A DNA stretch of 64,000 nucleotides from JANNVK01 sp031414415. GTDB lineage: Bacteria; Acidobacteriota; Blastocatellia; Pyrinomonadales; Pyrinomonadaceae. Position numbers and translations under genes: made by a program. Shown one piece after another: positions 8,312-18,278 of the stretch. The stretch lies in NCBI GenBank assembly GCA_031414415.1, contig JANNVK010000102.1:1-64000 (forward strand), given 5' to 3'. The notes under the pieces are model-generated. The model had not been told where the DNA came from. It saw nothing but the letters and a program-made list of their open reading frames with translations, and ran no database searches. Each line of letters opens with the position of its first letter. Within the stretch, counting starts at the first letter, position 1.

Positions 8312-10033
8312 CTAATATCCAATTGCTTCACCATCGCTTCTCGAATCAATCGCACCGAGCCTAACGCCTTTTTCGTCAATCATAATTCCAGTCGCAGACG
8401 CGATATTTGATGGTCTCGCAACAAATTTATGTCCCATATTTTCTAGTATTTTACGGGTGTCAGGCGATAATCCGAAAGGTTCAAAAACAATTTCGTCAGG
8501 AAACCATTGATGATGAATCCGCGGTGCGTCAATCGCCGCTTGAATGTTCATATCGTGGTCAATTACGTTAATTACACATTGCAAAGAAGTTGTCAGAATC
8601 CGCGGTCCACCGCGAGCTCCGAGTGCAAACCAAGTTGAACCATCTTTACGCAAAACAATTGTCGGAGTCATCGAAGAAAGCGGACGCTTTTTTGGTGCAA
8701 CGGCGTTTGCTTCGCCTTGAATTAATCCATACAAATTTGGCGTTCCCGGGCGTGCGGCGAGATCGTCCATTTCATCGTTCATCAACATTCCAGTTCCTTT
8801 AATTGTCACCGCTGAGCCGTATAAATCGTTTATTGTGTATGTGTTAGAAACAACGTTGCCGTCTTTGTCAACAATTGTAAAGTGCGTTGTTTCAGTTGGT
8901 TCTTTAGTCGGTTCGCCGTGTCTGATGTCAGAACTTTTTGAGGCTTTTGCAAGGTCAATTGTGCTTCGCAAAACGTCTGCATATTTTTTATCAATCAACT
9001 CATTTGCGGGAACTTTGACAAAATCGGGGTCGCCCAAAAAGTGCGAACGATCAGCAAATGCACGCCGCATTGCTTCAGTCAAAACGTGATATTTTTCTGC
9101 CGAATTGTAACCCATTTTGCGAATATCGTAGCCTTCGAGAATGTTTAAAACTTCGAGCATTGCAATTCCGCCAGAACTTGGCGGCGGCATCGAAATTACT
9201 GGAAATCCGCGATAAGTTCCTTGAATCGGCGTGCGTTCTTTTGGTGTGTAACCACGTAAATCTTCAAGCGTAATCAAGCCGTTATGAAGTTTCATATCTT
9301 CGGCGATTAACTTTGCGGTCGCACCTTCGTAGAAATCTTTTGCCCCAAATTTTTGAATTCGTCCCAATGTTTTGGCTAAATCAGGCTGTTTGAAAACTTC
9401 GCCTTCTTCGTAAAATTTGCCATCTTTGAGGAAAACTCGTTTTGTTTCATCATATTTTTCGAGATTTTCGCGATAAGCCTTTAATAAATTAGCGAGTCGA
9501 AAACTTAATGAATAACCATTTTGAGCCAGTAAACGTGCCGGTTCAATAAGTTGCGACCACGTAACTTTCTTTGAGCCATATTTTTTGAAAGCCATTTCAA
9601 ATCCGGCTAGAGTTCCGGGAACGCCAGAAGCCCGATAACCAATTGTCGAAGAACCTTCACCTTTAATAAGTTCGCCTTTTTCGTCAATATAAATATCACG
9701 AGTTGCGGCATTTGGAGCCATTTCGCGGTAATCAATCGCGGTTGATTTACCATCTTTGAACCGCATCAACATAAATCCGCCACCGCCAATATTTCCAGCT
9801 TCTGGGTAAACGACAGCAAGTGCAAGCCCAACTGCAATTGCGGCATCAATTGCGTTTCCGCCTTTTTTCATTATTTCAACACCGATTTTTGACGCTAATT
9901 CGTGTTGCGATGCGACGATTGCATTTTTTGCACGAACCGGTTCACGCCACGCTGCACGAACAGATATTTGCTGTGAAACAAAAATTACGGTGAATAAAAG
10001 CAACGAAATGCGACAGATTTTTTTATTTTTCAT
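8312..10033 (-). CDS. ggt: Gamma-glutamyltransferase (secreted)
   Basis: Gamma-glutamyltranspeptidase transfers or hydrolyses the gamma-glutamyl group of glutathione and related peptides in the periplasm. The frame also has a TTG 10 codons earlier (10063), but the ATG at 10033 gives a clean signal peptide (MKNKKICRISLLLFTVIFVS). The family segments are all present: 'GGNAIDAAIA' near residue 40, 'GGGFMLMRF', the autocleavage site 'TTHFTIVD' at about residues 381-388 with its second Thr as nucleophile, and 'PLSSMTPTIV' and 'GGPRI' near the C terminus. Its length, 573 residues, is normal for the proenzyme that self-cleaves into two subunits. It is divergent from the C25 peptidase gene with about 256 bp between them. 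Confidence 0.95.
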   Translation of the reverse strand: MKNKKICRISLLLFTVIFVSQQISVRAAWREPVRAKNAIVASQHELASKIGVEIMKKGGNAIDAAIAVGLALAVVYPEAGNIGGGGFMLMRFKDGKSTAIDYREMAPNAATRDIYIDEKGELIKGEGSSTIGYRASGVPGTLAGFEMAFKKYGSKKVTWSQLIEPARLLAQNGYSLSFRLANLLKAYRENLEKYDETKRVFLKDGKFYEEGEVFKQPDLAKTLGRIQKFGAKDFYEGATAKLIAEDMKLHNGLITLEDLRGYTPKERTPIQGTYRGFPVISMPPPSSGGIAMLEVLNILEGYDIRKMGYNSAEKYHVLTEAMRRAFADRSHFLGDPDFVKVPANELIDKKYADVLRSTIDLAKASKSSDIRHGEPTKEPTETTHFTIVDKDGNVVSNTYTINDLYGSAVTIKGTGMLMNDEMDDLAARPGTPNLYGLIQGEANAVAPKKRPLSSMTPTIVLRKDGSTWFALGARGGPRILTTSLQCVINVIDHDMNIQAAIDAPRIHHQWFPDEIVFEPFGLSPDTRKILENMGHKFVARPSNIASATGIMIDEKGVRLGAIDSRSDGEAIGY

Positions 10034-10194
10034 ATATTTAGGGAATAGATTTGGTCTTTTCAAACATCATACAAAATAGAAGTAAAAAAGTATATTGAGT
10101 TTAATTCCGAAGTTCTGTTTTTGGATAATTCCAGTTATTGCATATATTTACAATTATTAAGATATGCAAAACCACTTGGAAGCCAACAAATAGC

Positions 10195-10223
10195 TTGTCG
10201 AAACCGAGAAAATCGGTTATTAT
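10195..10223 (+). promoter_or_regulatory. Putative promoter of the C25 peptidase gene with palindromic spacer
   Basis: TTGTCG (10195-10200), a 17-bp spacer and TATTAT (10218-10223) lie 66 bp before the ATG. The spacer contains the small inverted repeat CCGA-N5-TCGG (10204-10216), which might be an operator. Inferred from sequence only. Confidence 0.4.
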
Positions 10224-10289
10224 TGCAAAAAAGTTCACGGTCAAATTTGTGTTTTTACACTCATATTGTTCAGAAAAGGTTGTAAAGTT

Positions 10290-12863
10290 ATGAAAAGATT
10301 ATTATTTAGCCTGACATTTTTGATTATTTTATCAATGTGCGTTGTTTCAGTTTTTGCTCAAAAGAAAACAATTTCCGCTAAGATTCCCGCGGAAGTTGTC
10401 GAATTTGGAAAAACTTCGATCCTTTCTGATGGAAACGGAGCCTTTATCGAATGGAATACCGATGACGAATTTAATAATCTCGGATTTAATGTTTATCGCA
10501 TTTCTGTTGAAAATAAAGAACGAGTTTTGATAAATTCTTCAATTGTTTTAGGAACTGCTTTAACAACTGGCGATAAACAATCTGGCGGAACTTATTCATT
10601 ATTTGATGCTGATGGCAATTTAGAATCGACATACATTATTGAAGCAATCAGTGTTGGCGGCGAAAACAAACTCTCGGCACCAATTTATGTAACTTATGTC
10701 AACGATTTAGGCGAAAAAGCACAACAAACTTCACAATTGGCGAGCGATTTAAGTTCGCGTCCAGAAAGCAGAGTTGAAAGCAATACGCCGATAATTCCTA
10801 AAGATTTAGTAACTAGAAATGCCATAAATTCGCCTTCAACTGCTCAAACAACACAATTTTGGGTTGCATCGCAAAACGCCGCAAAAATTGGTATCAAGCA
10901 AAACGGAGTTTATCGAGTTTCGCGGAGCCAACTTCAAACTGCTGGTTTTGATGTTAATGCTTCGACATCACTGTGGCAGCTGTATGCTGACGGAGTTGAG
11001 CAATCAATAATTGTCGAACCAAACGGAAACTTTATCGAATTTTACGGACAAGGTTTAGACACGCTTTCGACCGACACGAGAACATATTATTTAGTTGTCG
11101 GCACTCAAAACGGAAGACGAATTCCAAGTTTTTATCGCAGAAATATTCGCGAAAGAATTGTCAGCAGAAATTTCGAAAGTAAATTTGAACGTTCAGATAA
11201 TCAAACTTACCTAAGTTCATTATTGAATGGCGATGCAGACAATTTTTTTGGGGCAGTTTTTAACAATTCGCCAATCAATTTAACCTTAAACGTTCCGGCT
11301 GTCGATACTGTTAATAGCGGTTCAGCGAGATTAGATTTAAGAGTTCAAGGCTTAACAAATACTCCACATTCGGTCAGTGTTTTATTGAACGGACAACAAA
11401 TTGGAACTCTTACCGGAAACAATACCGGCTCTATGAATTTGGTTTATAATTTGAGTTCGCAAACCCTTTTGACTGGAAATAATGTTGTTCAATTAGTTTC
11501 GGCTAACTCAAATGACTATTGTTTATTTGATAAAGTTTCGATTACTTATCCAAAAAGATATGTTTCAAGCGGTAACAGACTAAGTTTTTCAACACCGAAT
11601 TATAAAACTGCAAAAATTGAAGGATTTTCAACCCCAAATATTAGACTTTTTGATCTGACTGAAACTGATAATCCGAGCATTATTGGTAACGTTGGAATTA
11701 CTCAAAACGGTGCAACATACGATTTAACTGTTTCTTCAAACAAAACTCGGATGATGTATGCAATTACGGATGAGTCACTTTTAACTCCATTTTCTGTTGT
11801 TGCAAATATTCCATCAAATTTATCATCGGTTTCAAAACAAGCAAATTTTGTGATAATTTCGCATAAAAGCCTGATTACTCAAGCAAATGATTGGGCAACA
11901 TACCGAAGAAATCAAGGAATGCTGGTTGAAGTTATTGACGTTGAAGATGTTTTTGACGAATTTGGTTTTGGCGAACCTGACCCTGATGCAATTAAAAATT
12001 TCTTTGGTTATGCGAAAAATAGTTGGCTTGTTAAACCTAATTACACACTTTTAATTGGCGATACAACATACGATCAACGTAACTATCAAGGCTCATCTGC
12101 ACCTTACAATTTGGTTCCTTCAAAACTGGTTGACACAAGTTATTCTGAAACTGTCAGCGATGAATATTTAGTCGATTTTAACGACGATGGTCTAGCAGAA
12201 CTTGCAATCGGAAGAATTCCGATGATAACAGCTGCTGGTGTCACATCAATGCTAAATAAAACAATCGCGTTTGAATTAACACGTTCAACTGCGATGCAAA
12301 GAGGTGCATTATTTGTTTCAGATTTACCAAATGGCTATGATTTTGAAGGAGTTAACAGTCGCTTGAGACAAGTTTTACCTGCGACAATGCCGGCAACAAT
12401 GGTCAGTCGCTCGCAAGTTGACGGAAGAGCTCAGATAATTTCATCAGCGGATTCTGGAAAGTTTCTGATTAATTATTCAGGACACGGTTCAGTCTCATTT
12501 TGGGCAGCATCAGCTTTTTACCACAGAGATGATGCATTTGCGATGAACAATGGAAACAACTTAACAATTTTTACTTTATTGACGTGTTTAAATGGATTTT
12601 TTCACAATAATGCAACTGATTCATTTGCTGAAGGTGCTTTGAAAGCTCCAAATGGCGGTGCGGTTGCAACTTGGGCTTCGACTGGTTTAACAACTCCAGA
12701 CGTTCAAGAAGTTATGGCAACGCGATATTATCAAAAGATTGCTGACGGTAGCATTGAAAGAATCGGAGATTTGATAAAAGATGCTAAAACAACACTTATT
12801 TATGGACGCGATGTCAGACTTTCGTGGGCACTTCTTGGTGATCCAACTTTAAGAGTCAGATAA
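10290..12863 (+). CDS. Secreted C25 (gingipain-type) cysteine peptidase family protein
   Basis: The ATG at 10290 is preferred over the TTG at 10266: it follows an AAGG site and opens a clear signal peptide (MKRLLFSLTFLIILSMCVVS, then VFAQ). The mature protein is about 835 residues. The N-terminal half is beta-rich with no recognised motif. The catalytic domain covers about residues 515-857: 'FVIISHKSLITQANDW', 'LLIGDTTYD', then 'INYSGHGSVSFW' with the catalytic His near 731, and 'TLLTCLNGFF' with the catalytic Cys near 762. This His-then-Cys order is that of clan CD C25 peptidases. The C terminus ends right after 'LLGDPTLRVR', which is usual for bacterial C25 proteins lacking extra sorting domains. 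An intrinsic terminator follows. Confidence 0.88.
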   Translation: MKRLLFSLTFLIILSMCVVSVFAQKKTISAKIPAEVVEFGKTSILSDGNGAFIEWNTDDEFNNLGFNVYRISVENKERVLINSSIVLGTALTTGDKQSGGTYSLFDADGNLESTYIIEAISVGGENKLSAPIYVTYVNDLGEKAQQTSQLASDLSSRPESRVESNTPIIPKDLVTRNAINSPSTAQTTQFWVASQNAAKIGIKQNGVYRVSRSQLQTAGFDVNASTSLWQLYADGVEQSIIVEPNGNFIEFYGQGLDTLSTDTRTYYLVVGTQNGRRIPSFYRRNIRERIVSRNFESKFERSDNQTYLSSLLNGDADNFFGAVFNNSPINLTLNVPAVDTVNSGSARLDLRVQGLTNTPHSVSVLLNGQQIGTLTGNNTGSMNLVYNLSSQTLLTGNNVVQLVSANSNDYCLFDKVSITYPKRYVSSGNRLSFSTPNYKTAKIEGFSTPNIRLFDLTETDNPSIIGNVGITQNGATYDLTVSSNKTRMMYAITDESLLTPFSVVANIPSNLSSVSKQANFVIISHKSLITQANDWATYRRNQGMLVEVIDVEDVFDEFGFGEPDPDAIKNFFGYAKNSWLVKPNYTLLIGDTTYDQRNYQGSSAPYNLVPSKLVDTSYSETVSDEYLVDFNDDGLAELAIGRIPMITAAGVTSMLNKTIAFELTRSTAMQRGALFVSDLPNGYDFEGVNSRLRQVLPATMPATMVSRSQVDGRAQIISSADSGKFLINYSGHGSVSFWAASAFYHRDDAFAMNNGNNLTIFTLLTCLNGFFHNNATDSFAEGALKAPNGGAVATWASTGLTTPDVQEVMATRYYQKIADGSIERIGDLIKDAKTTLIYGRDVRLSWALLGDPTLRVR

Positions 12864-12886
12864 AATTTAAAACATCAATCTAATTG

Positions 12887-12916
12887 AGGCTCGACATTTA
12901 TTTGTTGAGCCTTTTT
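12887..12916 (+). terminator. Rho-independent terminator after the C25 peptidase gene
   Basis: AGGCTCGACA (12887-12896) pairs with TGTTGAGCCT (12903-12912), with one internal G.T pair, followed by a T run to 12916. It touches the 3' end of the convergent FHA gene. Confidence 0.8.
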
Positions 12917-13781
12917 ATTGAATTCTTAACAAATAACTACAAACTAAAATGTGTTCGCCGAGATTAACGCGAACTCTTTCACCAGTTGGAATTTCACGAT
13001 TTGAAACAATTGTCGGATTTTTCCCTTCTGAAACTAATATAAAATTACGATTTCCATCGCACAAAATTGATGCATGGCGACGACTAATTTCGACATCGTT
13101 AAGCAACGGTATATCAACTTTTTGTGATCTCGAACCACGCCCAATACTAATTTCGTTTTGAAAAACCGGAATCACGCTTTGCCTAACACCATTTTGCCAA
13201 ACTTCTAATTTAAATAATTCAGTTTTTCTCGATTGAACTCTGGTTGCATCCTCGTTATCGTCGTTAGATACGACCGGTTGTCGCACAACTGGATTTGCAT
13301 ATTGAGCTTGTTGACTTGGAAGTTGAGGTGTTCCTCTCGCAATTACTCCTGTTTTTTGATTATTTGAGGCTTCGTCCCAACCGTGTTGAACTCTGGTTTC
13401 GCCTTTTTCGAGCGTTCCATCGACACGCAATTCGACCGCAAAAGATTGAGTTTCGAGTTTTTTCTTGCCCGAAATTTCTTTTGCTCGTTCAGATAAAACG
13501 TGATACAAACCTTGCTCAAGTCCTTTTCTTTTAACGCCTTGCCATTCTTTGTCGTCGGCTTCGCTCAAAAAAACTATGTATTCGGTTGGAATTAAAGTTG
13601 TGCCTTGCGGAAGCGGAACCATTTCGCGTTGCATAACTTCTTCAACGGCTCGTGCGAGTTTTACAATAAACTCTTCAGCAATACTTCTCGGTTTGCTTTT
13701 CGCATCTTTGGCAGCTTTATCCAAAACCATTTCCGCACTATCGCCGTCAATAAAGCGTCGAACTTTGTCTAAAATACTCAT
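12915..13781 (-). CDS. FhaA-like protein: DUF3662 domain plus C-terminal FHA domain
   Basis: This 288-residue cytoplasmic protein has an FhaA N-terminal (DUF3662) region at about 1-140 (AEEFIVKLARAVEEVMQREM, 'YIVFLSEADDKEW', 'VELRVDGTLEKGETRV'). A flexible linker follows. Residues about 205-288 are an FHA domain with the phosphothreonine-binding signatures 'SIGRGSRS' and 'EISRRHASI'. FHA domains read phosphothreonine made by Hanks-type kinases. The gene lies directly downstream of the Ser/Thr kinase gene in the same direction (17 bp gap), so it is likely a substrate or adaptor of that kinase. A second protein of the same design is encoded divergently at 15477. Confidence 0.88.
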   Translation of the reverse strand: MSILDKVRRFIDGDSAEMVLDKAAKDAKSKPRSIAEEFIVKLARAVEEVMQREMVPLPQGTTLIPTEYIVFLSEADDKEWQGVKRKGLEQGLYHVLSERAKEISGKKKLETQSFAVELRVDGTLEKGETRVQHGWDEASNNQKTGVIARGTPQLPSQQAQYANPVVRQPVVSNDDNEDATRVQSRKTELFKLEVWQNGVRQSVIPVFQNEISIGRGSRSQKVDIPLLNDVEISRRHASILCDGNRNFILVSEGKNPTIVSNREIPTGERVRVNLGEHILVCSYLLRIQ

Positions 13782-13798
13782 AATTTTGTTTGAAATAT

Positions 13799-15280
13799 TT
13801 AATCAATATCAATGTAGCGTTTATTAACCCAACCACGTTCAGCCGAATTTGCATCTTCTTTTGGACGACCGTGTTCAATAATCCCAACTTCAACCCAATT
13901 TTCCTTTGAATTATATATTTTAACACGAGAACCTTTCGTTAATAAACCAACTTTTTCTTGCTCAGTTCCAGCAGTCGGTCGAATATTTACATCTTGTATC
14001 GCGATTCCAGTTTGTGTCGAAAATGGGTTTCTGATTTCAGGTAAAATTCCGCGACTACGCAAATATGTGTGCGTGCCGAACAATGCACCTGAAAAAATTG
14101 CAATAAAAATTACGGTGAAAATAAGTTTACGTAAAAAACTACGTTGTTTTTTTGGTTGCAATAAATCTGCCGCATTGTTGTTAACAACTAACGGCAAAAC
14201 TGGTGGCGACTTAAAATACGGACTGTCTTGAAGTTTGACAACAATTTGCGGATTGTTGGAAATATTATTTGGCAATTTAAAATCCCGCGAGGTGTTAAAC
14301 TTTGCAACCGTTGGAATATTTGGCGAAAATCCGGTTGAAAATGCTGCACTTGGTTGCGAACTGATACGAGTTGCAACTTGAGTTTCGACCTCAGGTTCAT
14401 TTATTTGAATTTTAACTAAAAGCAATTCGTGCCAAAATTCGTTGATTGATTGTTGGCGGTTTTGAGGTTCAAATTGCGTAGCTTTATTTAGAACACGAAG
14501 CATAGAATTAGCCCACATATCGCCGTTCATAGACGTTGGAAGTTCTGTTATTGCAGTGTTTGCAAATTTTCTAGGCGATTCTCCGGTCAACAAAACATAA
14601 GCTGTTTTGGCTAATGAATAAATATCAGAAGCCGGAGTTAATTTGTTTGTTTTGATGATTCCTTGAGTGTCAATAAAAGACGGACTGTGTTCCGGCGGTG
14701 CGTAAATATTTGTGCCAACTCTAGTTATTGGTTCATCAGAAATATTTATTCTGGCAACACCAAAATCACAAAGTTTAACTACTTGTTTGTCTTTTGAAAG
14801 CAATAAATTTTGCGGTTTTATATCGCGATGAATAATTCCGTTTTTATGAGCATTTGCAACGGCTGCACAAATTTGTTCGAGATACGAAAATGCCTGATTA
14901 TATTGAAGACGCTGATTTTTAATTGTTTTTGAAAGGTCGCCACCAGCTAGAAATTCTAAAATTAGATAATGAAAAACTGTTCCGTGTAAATCTTTTGCGG
15001 TGCCATGACCAAGCCGACTGACAATGTTCGGATGACGAACCCGATCAAGTGCAATTGCTTCGTTTTGAAAATTTTCGACTAAAGTTCGTTCCAAATCGTT
15101 GTCTAAATCGCCTTGCAAAAAAACGTTAAGTGCTTTTATTACAACAAAATTATGCGGTGAATTGGTCGAAGCCAGAATGTCGCGGGCGAGAAAAATTTCC
15201 GCATAGCTTCCGCAGCCAAGATATTCTTGAACATCGTATCTGCCATCAAGTCTGCTCGTTAATAATGAAAGTTTCTTCAT
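13799..15280 (-). CDS. Hanks-type Ser/Thr protein kinase with membrane helix and SH3-like domain
   Basis: The kinase domain (about 15-285) carries the glycine loop LGCGSYAEIF (21-30), Lys49 in VVIKAL, alphaC Glu74, the catalytic loop HRDIKPQN with Asp153, DFG at 172-174 and an APPEHSP activation-segment end. All key residues are intact. A Pro/Asn-rich linker leads to one membrane helix (about 388-408, LIFTVIFIAIFSGALFG). The external part is an SH3b-like domain (about 425-493, 'DVNIRPTAG', 'LTKGSRVKIY', 'GWVNKRYI'), a common cell-wall-binding fold. This replaces the PASTA repeats of PknB. It sits beside FHA, PBP, RodA and PP2C genes, so a role in controlling cell-wall growth is inferred. Confidence 0.93.
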   Translation of the reverse strand: MKKLSLLTSRLDGRYDVQEYLGCGSYAEIFLARDILASTNSPHNFVVIKALNVFLQGDLDNDLERTLVENFQNEAIALDRVRHPNIVSRLGHGTAKDLHGTVFHYLILEFLAGGDLSKTIKNQRLQYNQAFSYLEQICAAVANAHKNGIIHRDIKPQNLLLSKDKQVVKLCDFGVARINISDEPITRVGTNIYAPPEHSPSFIDTQGIIKTNKLTPASDIYSLAKTAYVLLTGESPRKFANTAITELPTSMNGDMWANSMLRVLNKATQFEPQNRQQSINEFWHELLLVKIQINEPEVETQVATRISSQPSAAFSTGFSPNIPTVAKFNTSRDFKLPNNISNNPQIVVKLQDSPYFKSPPVLPLVVNNNAADLLQPKKQRSFLRKLIFTVIFIAIFSGALFGTHTYLRSRGILPEIRNPFSTQTGIAIQDVNIRPTAGTEQEKVGLLTKGSRVKIYNSKENWVEVGIIEHGRPKEDANSAERGWVNKRYIDID

Positions 15281-15476
15281 TTATTTTTGCCAATTCTCGA
15301 TAAATGCTACACGAAAATTCGTAAAACCGCTACGATTCAATTACGAGAAAAATAAATTATCTGTTTCAACTATTCTTCGTAACTACTGTGCTTAATAATT
15401 TGAAACTAATTGCTTGCGTGTTAAGGACTTTCGCTGTTTACTAATGTCAATTTACGTTTTACAATTCTAGTTTAGA

Positions 15477-16370
15477 ATGTCTATCGAAAAGCACAATAAA
15501 AAGTCAGAATCGCCAGATTGGTTCGTTAGCGGATTTCTTGGCAGAATCGGAAAAATTGCCGATTCGTTAACAGGCAGAAATCCAAATAAAACGAGCAGTT
15601 TAGCGACAAGTGAATTAGCTGAGCGGCTAAAAAACTTACTTGATTCTGAGGTCGAAGATTTAGGAGCAAAAGGGAAGTTTGTTCCGCATCTAATAAAACT
15701 CAAAATGGCTTGGAATCAATTTTCGACTGATTCGCCAGAGATTTTAAAGGCTGTCGAAAATGAACTTTTGGTCGCGGCGATTGATCATATTAACGATCGC
15801 AGATACCACATTCATGCTCCGCTAAATGTCAGCGTAAAAGCCGATTACTTCACCGAAGGCGTGCAACTTATAGCGAGTTTTGAAAACTTTTCAATTGAAG
15901 AAAAAGAAGTTGAAATGAATGTTTCGCTGACAAATTCAAATGCTAAACAGTTTATTCCCGTAACATCGCAAGTTGAAATAATTGACTCTGAAATTATTAT
16001 TGCTGAATTCAAAATAGGTGAAGTTTCAAAGCAAATTTCTTTAATTTTTGAAAAAGGAAAAAGATTAAGCGTTGGTCGTGGAAAAGAAAGCGATTTAACA
16101 ATTGCTGACGCGACGGTTTCAAAATCGCACGCCTCGTTGGTTTTGAATGCCGAAAATAATCTGATTGTTGCTGATATTGGTTCGACGAATGGAACTTTCC
16201 TAAGTGGCGAACGTATCGCTTACGGACGAGCGTTCAAGGTTGCAAATGACGGAAAAGTTATGTTTGGAACGGTTGAAGTATATTTTAGAAGAGTTGCTAA
16301 GCCGACTGAGTTTGTTGGAGAAACAGTAGAATTTCCGGCTGATCAACCCGGAATTACGATTAAATTTTAG
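15477..16370 (+). CDS. FHA-domain protein with DUF3662-like N-terminal region
   Basis: This 297-residue cytoplasmic protein has an N-terminal helical and alpha/beta region (about 45-150, 'PHLIKLKMAW', 'ELLVAAIDHINDRRYHI', 'NVSVKADYFTEG') resembling the FhaA/DUF3662 module. The C-terminal FHA domain (about 195-285) has 'LSVGRGKES', 'TVSKSHASL' and 'DIGSTNGTFLSGERI', with the conserved GR, S..H and TNG residues. It is the first gene of a compact operon with pbpA, rodA and the PP2C phosphatase (6-bp gap to pbpA). No clear SD precedes the ATG. It is divergent from the kinase gene across 196 bp, so one regulatory region could serve both arms. Confidence 0.85.
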   Translation: MSIEKHNKKSESPDWFVSGFLGRIGKIADSLTGRNPNKTSSLATSELAERLKNLLDSEVEDLGAKGKFVPHLIKLKMAWNQFSTDSPEILKAVENELLVAAIDHINDRRYHIHAPLNVSVKADYFTEGVQLIASFENFSIEEKEVEMNVSLTNSNAKQFIPVTSQVEIIDSEIIIAEFKIGEVSKQISLIFEKGKRLSVGRGKESDLTIADATVSKSHASLVLNAENNLIVADIGSTNGTFLSGERIAYGRAFKVANDGKVMFGTVEVYFRRVAKPTEFVGETVEFPADQPGITIKF

Positions 16371-16376
16371 GTATTT

Positions 16377-18278
16377 ATGCTTTTATTTTTTCAATTTGAT
16401 TGGGATAAATTACGACCTGAAAAGATTGTCGAACAACTTTTTGGGCTTCAAATTCTCGAAAGAACTCCAGCTTTTTTAAGTCTTTTTTATCTCGTCGGAA
16501 TTTTACTTATTGTTGCAATACTTTTTTTATCGTTTTTTAGAAATCGTCGTTTGAAATCAATTTACGAAGAAAATTTATCTACTGAAGTTAAACGAAAACT
16601 AAGCTCAACAATTACCAACAGAAGTCTTCTTTTGTGGCAAATATTTTTTGTTTGCCTGACCTTTTTCGTGTATGGTTTTCACGTCTATTGGACGGCTTTT
16701 GCGGATGACAGCAACGAAGAGTTTCAAGCCTTAAATTACAAAGATCTCAGAAACCGGCGAGCGTCGGCTGCAACATTACGCGGTTGGATGCTTGACCGAA
16801 CTGGCAAACTTGGGAGTTCATTAGCATTTTACAAACACGAACCAGATGGCGATATTGTCCGCTCCTATCCACTCGAAAAAGAGATGGCTCATTTGCTTGG
16901 AACCGAAAGAGGAACGCCAGGTCTTGAAAGAGTTTTGTTCAAAACAGAAACTGATACAATGCCGGAAAGCTATGAAGTTTTGACAACCATAAAACGCAAA
17001 GAAGATTTACCGCGTGATGTTAAAATCACTATCGACAGAGATTTACAGATTTATGCTGCTAAACAACTTGAAGGAAAAAAAGGTGCGGTTGTTATTTTAA
17101 ATCCGCAAACAGGTGAATTGCTTGCTGCTTATTCTAATCCATCATTTGCTCTGAGTGAAAGTAAAACTTTACCTGATTGGCTTAAACTTGAAGGAAACAA
17201 ACGAGATAAGCCACTTTTAAATCGAGTTTTTCAAGAATATTATGTTCCCGGTTCAACGTTTAAGGCTTTTACAATGATTACGGCTTTTCGAAACGGAAAA
17301 CAGAATATTCAACTCACAAGTTCGCCTGAAGGTTATGTCGCATTTCGAGGTTCTCGACCAATTTTCGATGCTGTTCCGCCTTGTGAGCCGCCTTATGGTT
17401 GTGCAACTTTAAATATCGCACAAGCATTTGAAGCCTCGAGTAATCAATTTTTCTCTCAGTTAGCGGTAGATTTGGGTCGCGAAAGAATCAGAGAAACCGC
17501 AAATATGCTCGGGATTTCGGCAGTTGAAACACCAGAAGATGCATTAAACGCTAAGTTTTTTCCTGATATTTGGAATGCAAGTTCGATGCGAATTCAGAAC
17601 GCACTTGCACCAAAACAATCGACTATCGTTACCGGAAAAAATATTTCAAACTACGACATCGGTTTGGAAGGAATGGGACAAGGTTATGCCGGTCAAATGA
17701 CACCTTTTCAAATGGCTTTAATTGCAAGCGTCGCTGGAAATATGGAAGGGAAATTGATGAAAACAAAGATTGAATTTGACCAGCCACCACAAATGTTTTC
17801 ACAAGTTTTGTCGCCGCAACAGGCTCTCGATATTCGCAATATTATGGCGTTAGTCACAGAAGGTTCAGGTGGAACAGCAAAAAATGTTAGAAGTATGCTC
17901 AATGGAACTGGTGTCAGAGTTGGTGGGAAAACCGGAACTGCGGAAAAGCAAGCTCCGTTGTATGATGAAAAAACTGGCAAACTAAAAACTACAAAAAAGA
18001 AACGTAAAGACGACAAAGGCAATTGGATTGAATACGATGCTCCGCAGATGTTTGAGCGGACTGACAGCTGGTTTATTGCGGTTGCACCACTGGAAAAGCC
18101 ACAATTAGCTATTGCAGTTGTCGTTGAATCAGGCGGATTTGGTGCGAGAACTGCGGCTCCAATTGTCGCAAATATGATTTTGAAAGCTCGTGAACTTGGA
18201 CTTTTAGGCGAGCAATATAAACCCAAATCTCCAGTTGTAAATTCGAAAAAAACGCCAGCTAAAACGAAAAACAGATAA
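16377..18278 (+). CDS. pbpA: Class B penicillin-binding protein (PbpA/PBP2-type transpeptidase)
   Basis: This D,D-transpeptidase crosslinks peptidoglycan stems. It has N-terminal membrane helices (about 40-58 and 80-100) and an N-terminal dimerisation-type segment with 'RGWMLDRTGKLGSSL', like actinobacterial PbpA. The transpeptidase domain has all three motifs: PGSTFK with active Ser near 293, SSN near 350 and KTGTAE near 518. Length is 633 residues. The stop overlaps the start of rodA by one base (TAATG), a sign of translational coupling. PbpA-type enzymes work with a SEDS glycosyltransferase, here the next gene. Confidence 0.92.
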   Translation: MLLFFQFDWDKLRPEKIVEQLFGLQILERTPAFLSLFYLVGILLIVAILFLSFFRNRRLKSIYEENLSTEVKRKLSSTITNRSLLLWQIFFVCLTFFVYGFHVYWTAFADDSNEEFQALNYKDLRNRRASAATLRGWMLDRTGKLGSSLAFYKHEPDGDIVRSYPLEKEMAHLLGTERGTPGLERVLFKTETDTMPESYEVLTTIKRKEDLPRDVKITIDRDLQIYAAKQLEGKKGAVVILNPQTGELLAAYSNPSFALSESKTLPDWLKLEGNKRDKPLLNRVFQEYYVPGSTFKAFTMITAFRNGKQNIQLTSSPEGYVAFRGSRPIFDAVPPCEPPYGCATLNIAQAFEASSNQFFSQLAVDLGRERIRETANMLGISAVETPEDALNAKFFPDIWNASSMRIQNALAPKQSTIVTGKNISNYDIGLEGMGQGYAGQMTPFQMALIASVAGNMEGKLMKTKIEFDQPPQMFSQVLSPQQALDIRNIMALVTEGSGGTAKNVRSMLNGTGVRVGGKTGTAEKQAPLYDEKTGKLKTTKKKRKDDKGNWIEYDAPQMFERTDSWFIAVAPLEKPQLAIAVVVESGGFGARTAAPIVANMILKARELGLLGEQYKPKSPVVNSKKTPAKTKNR

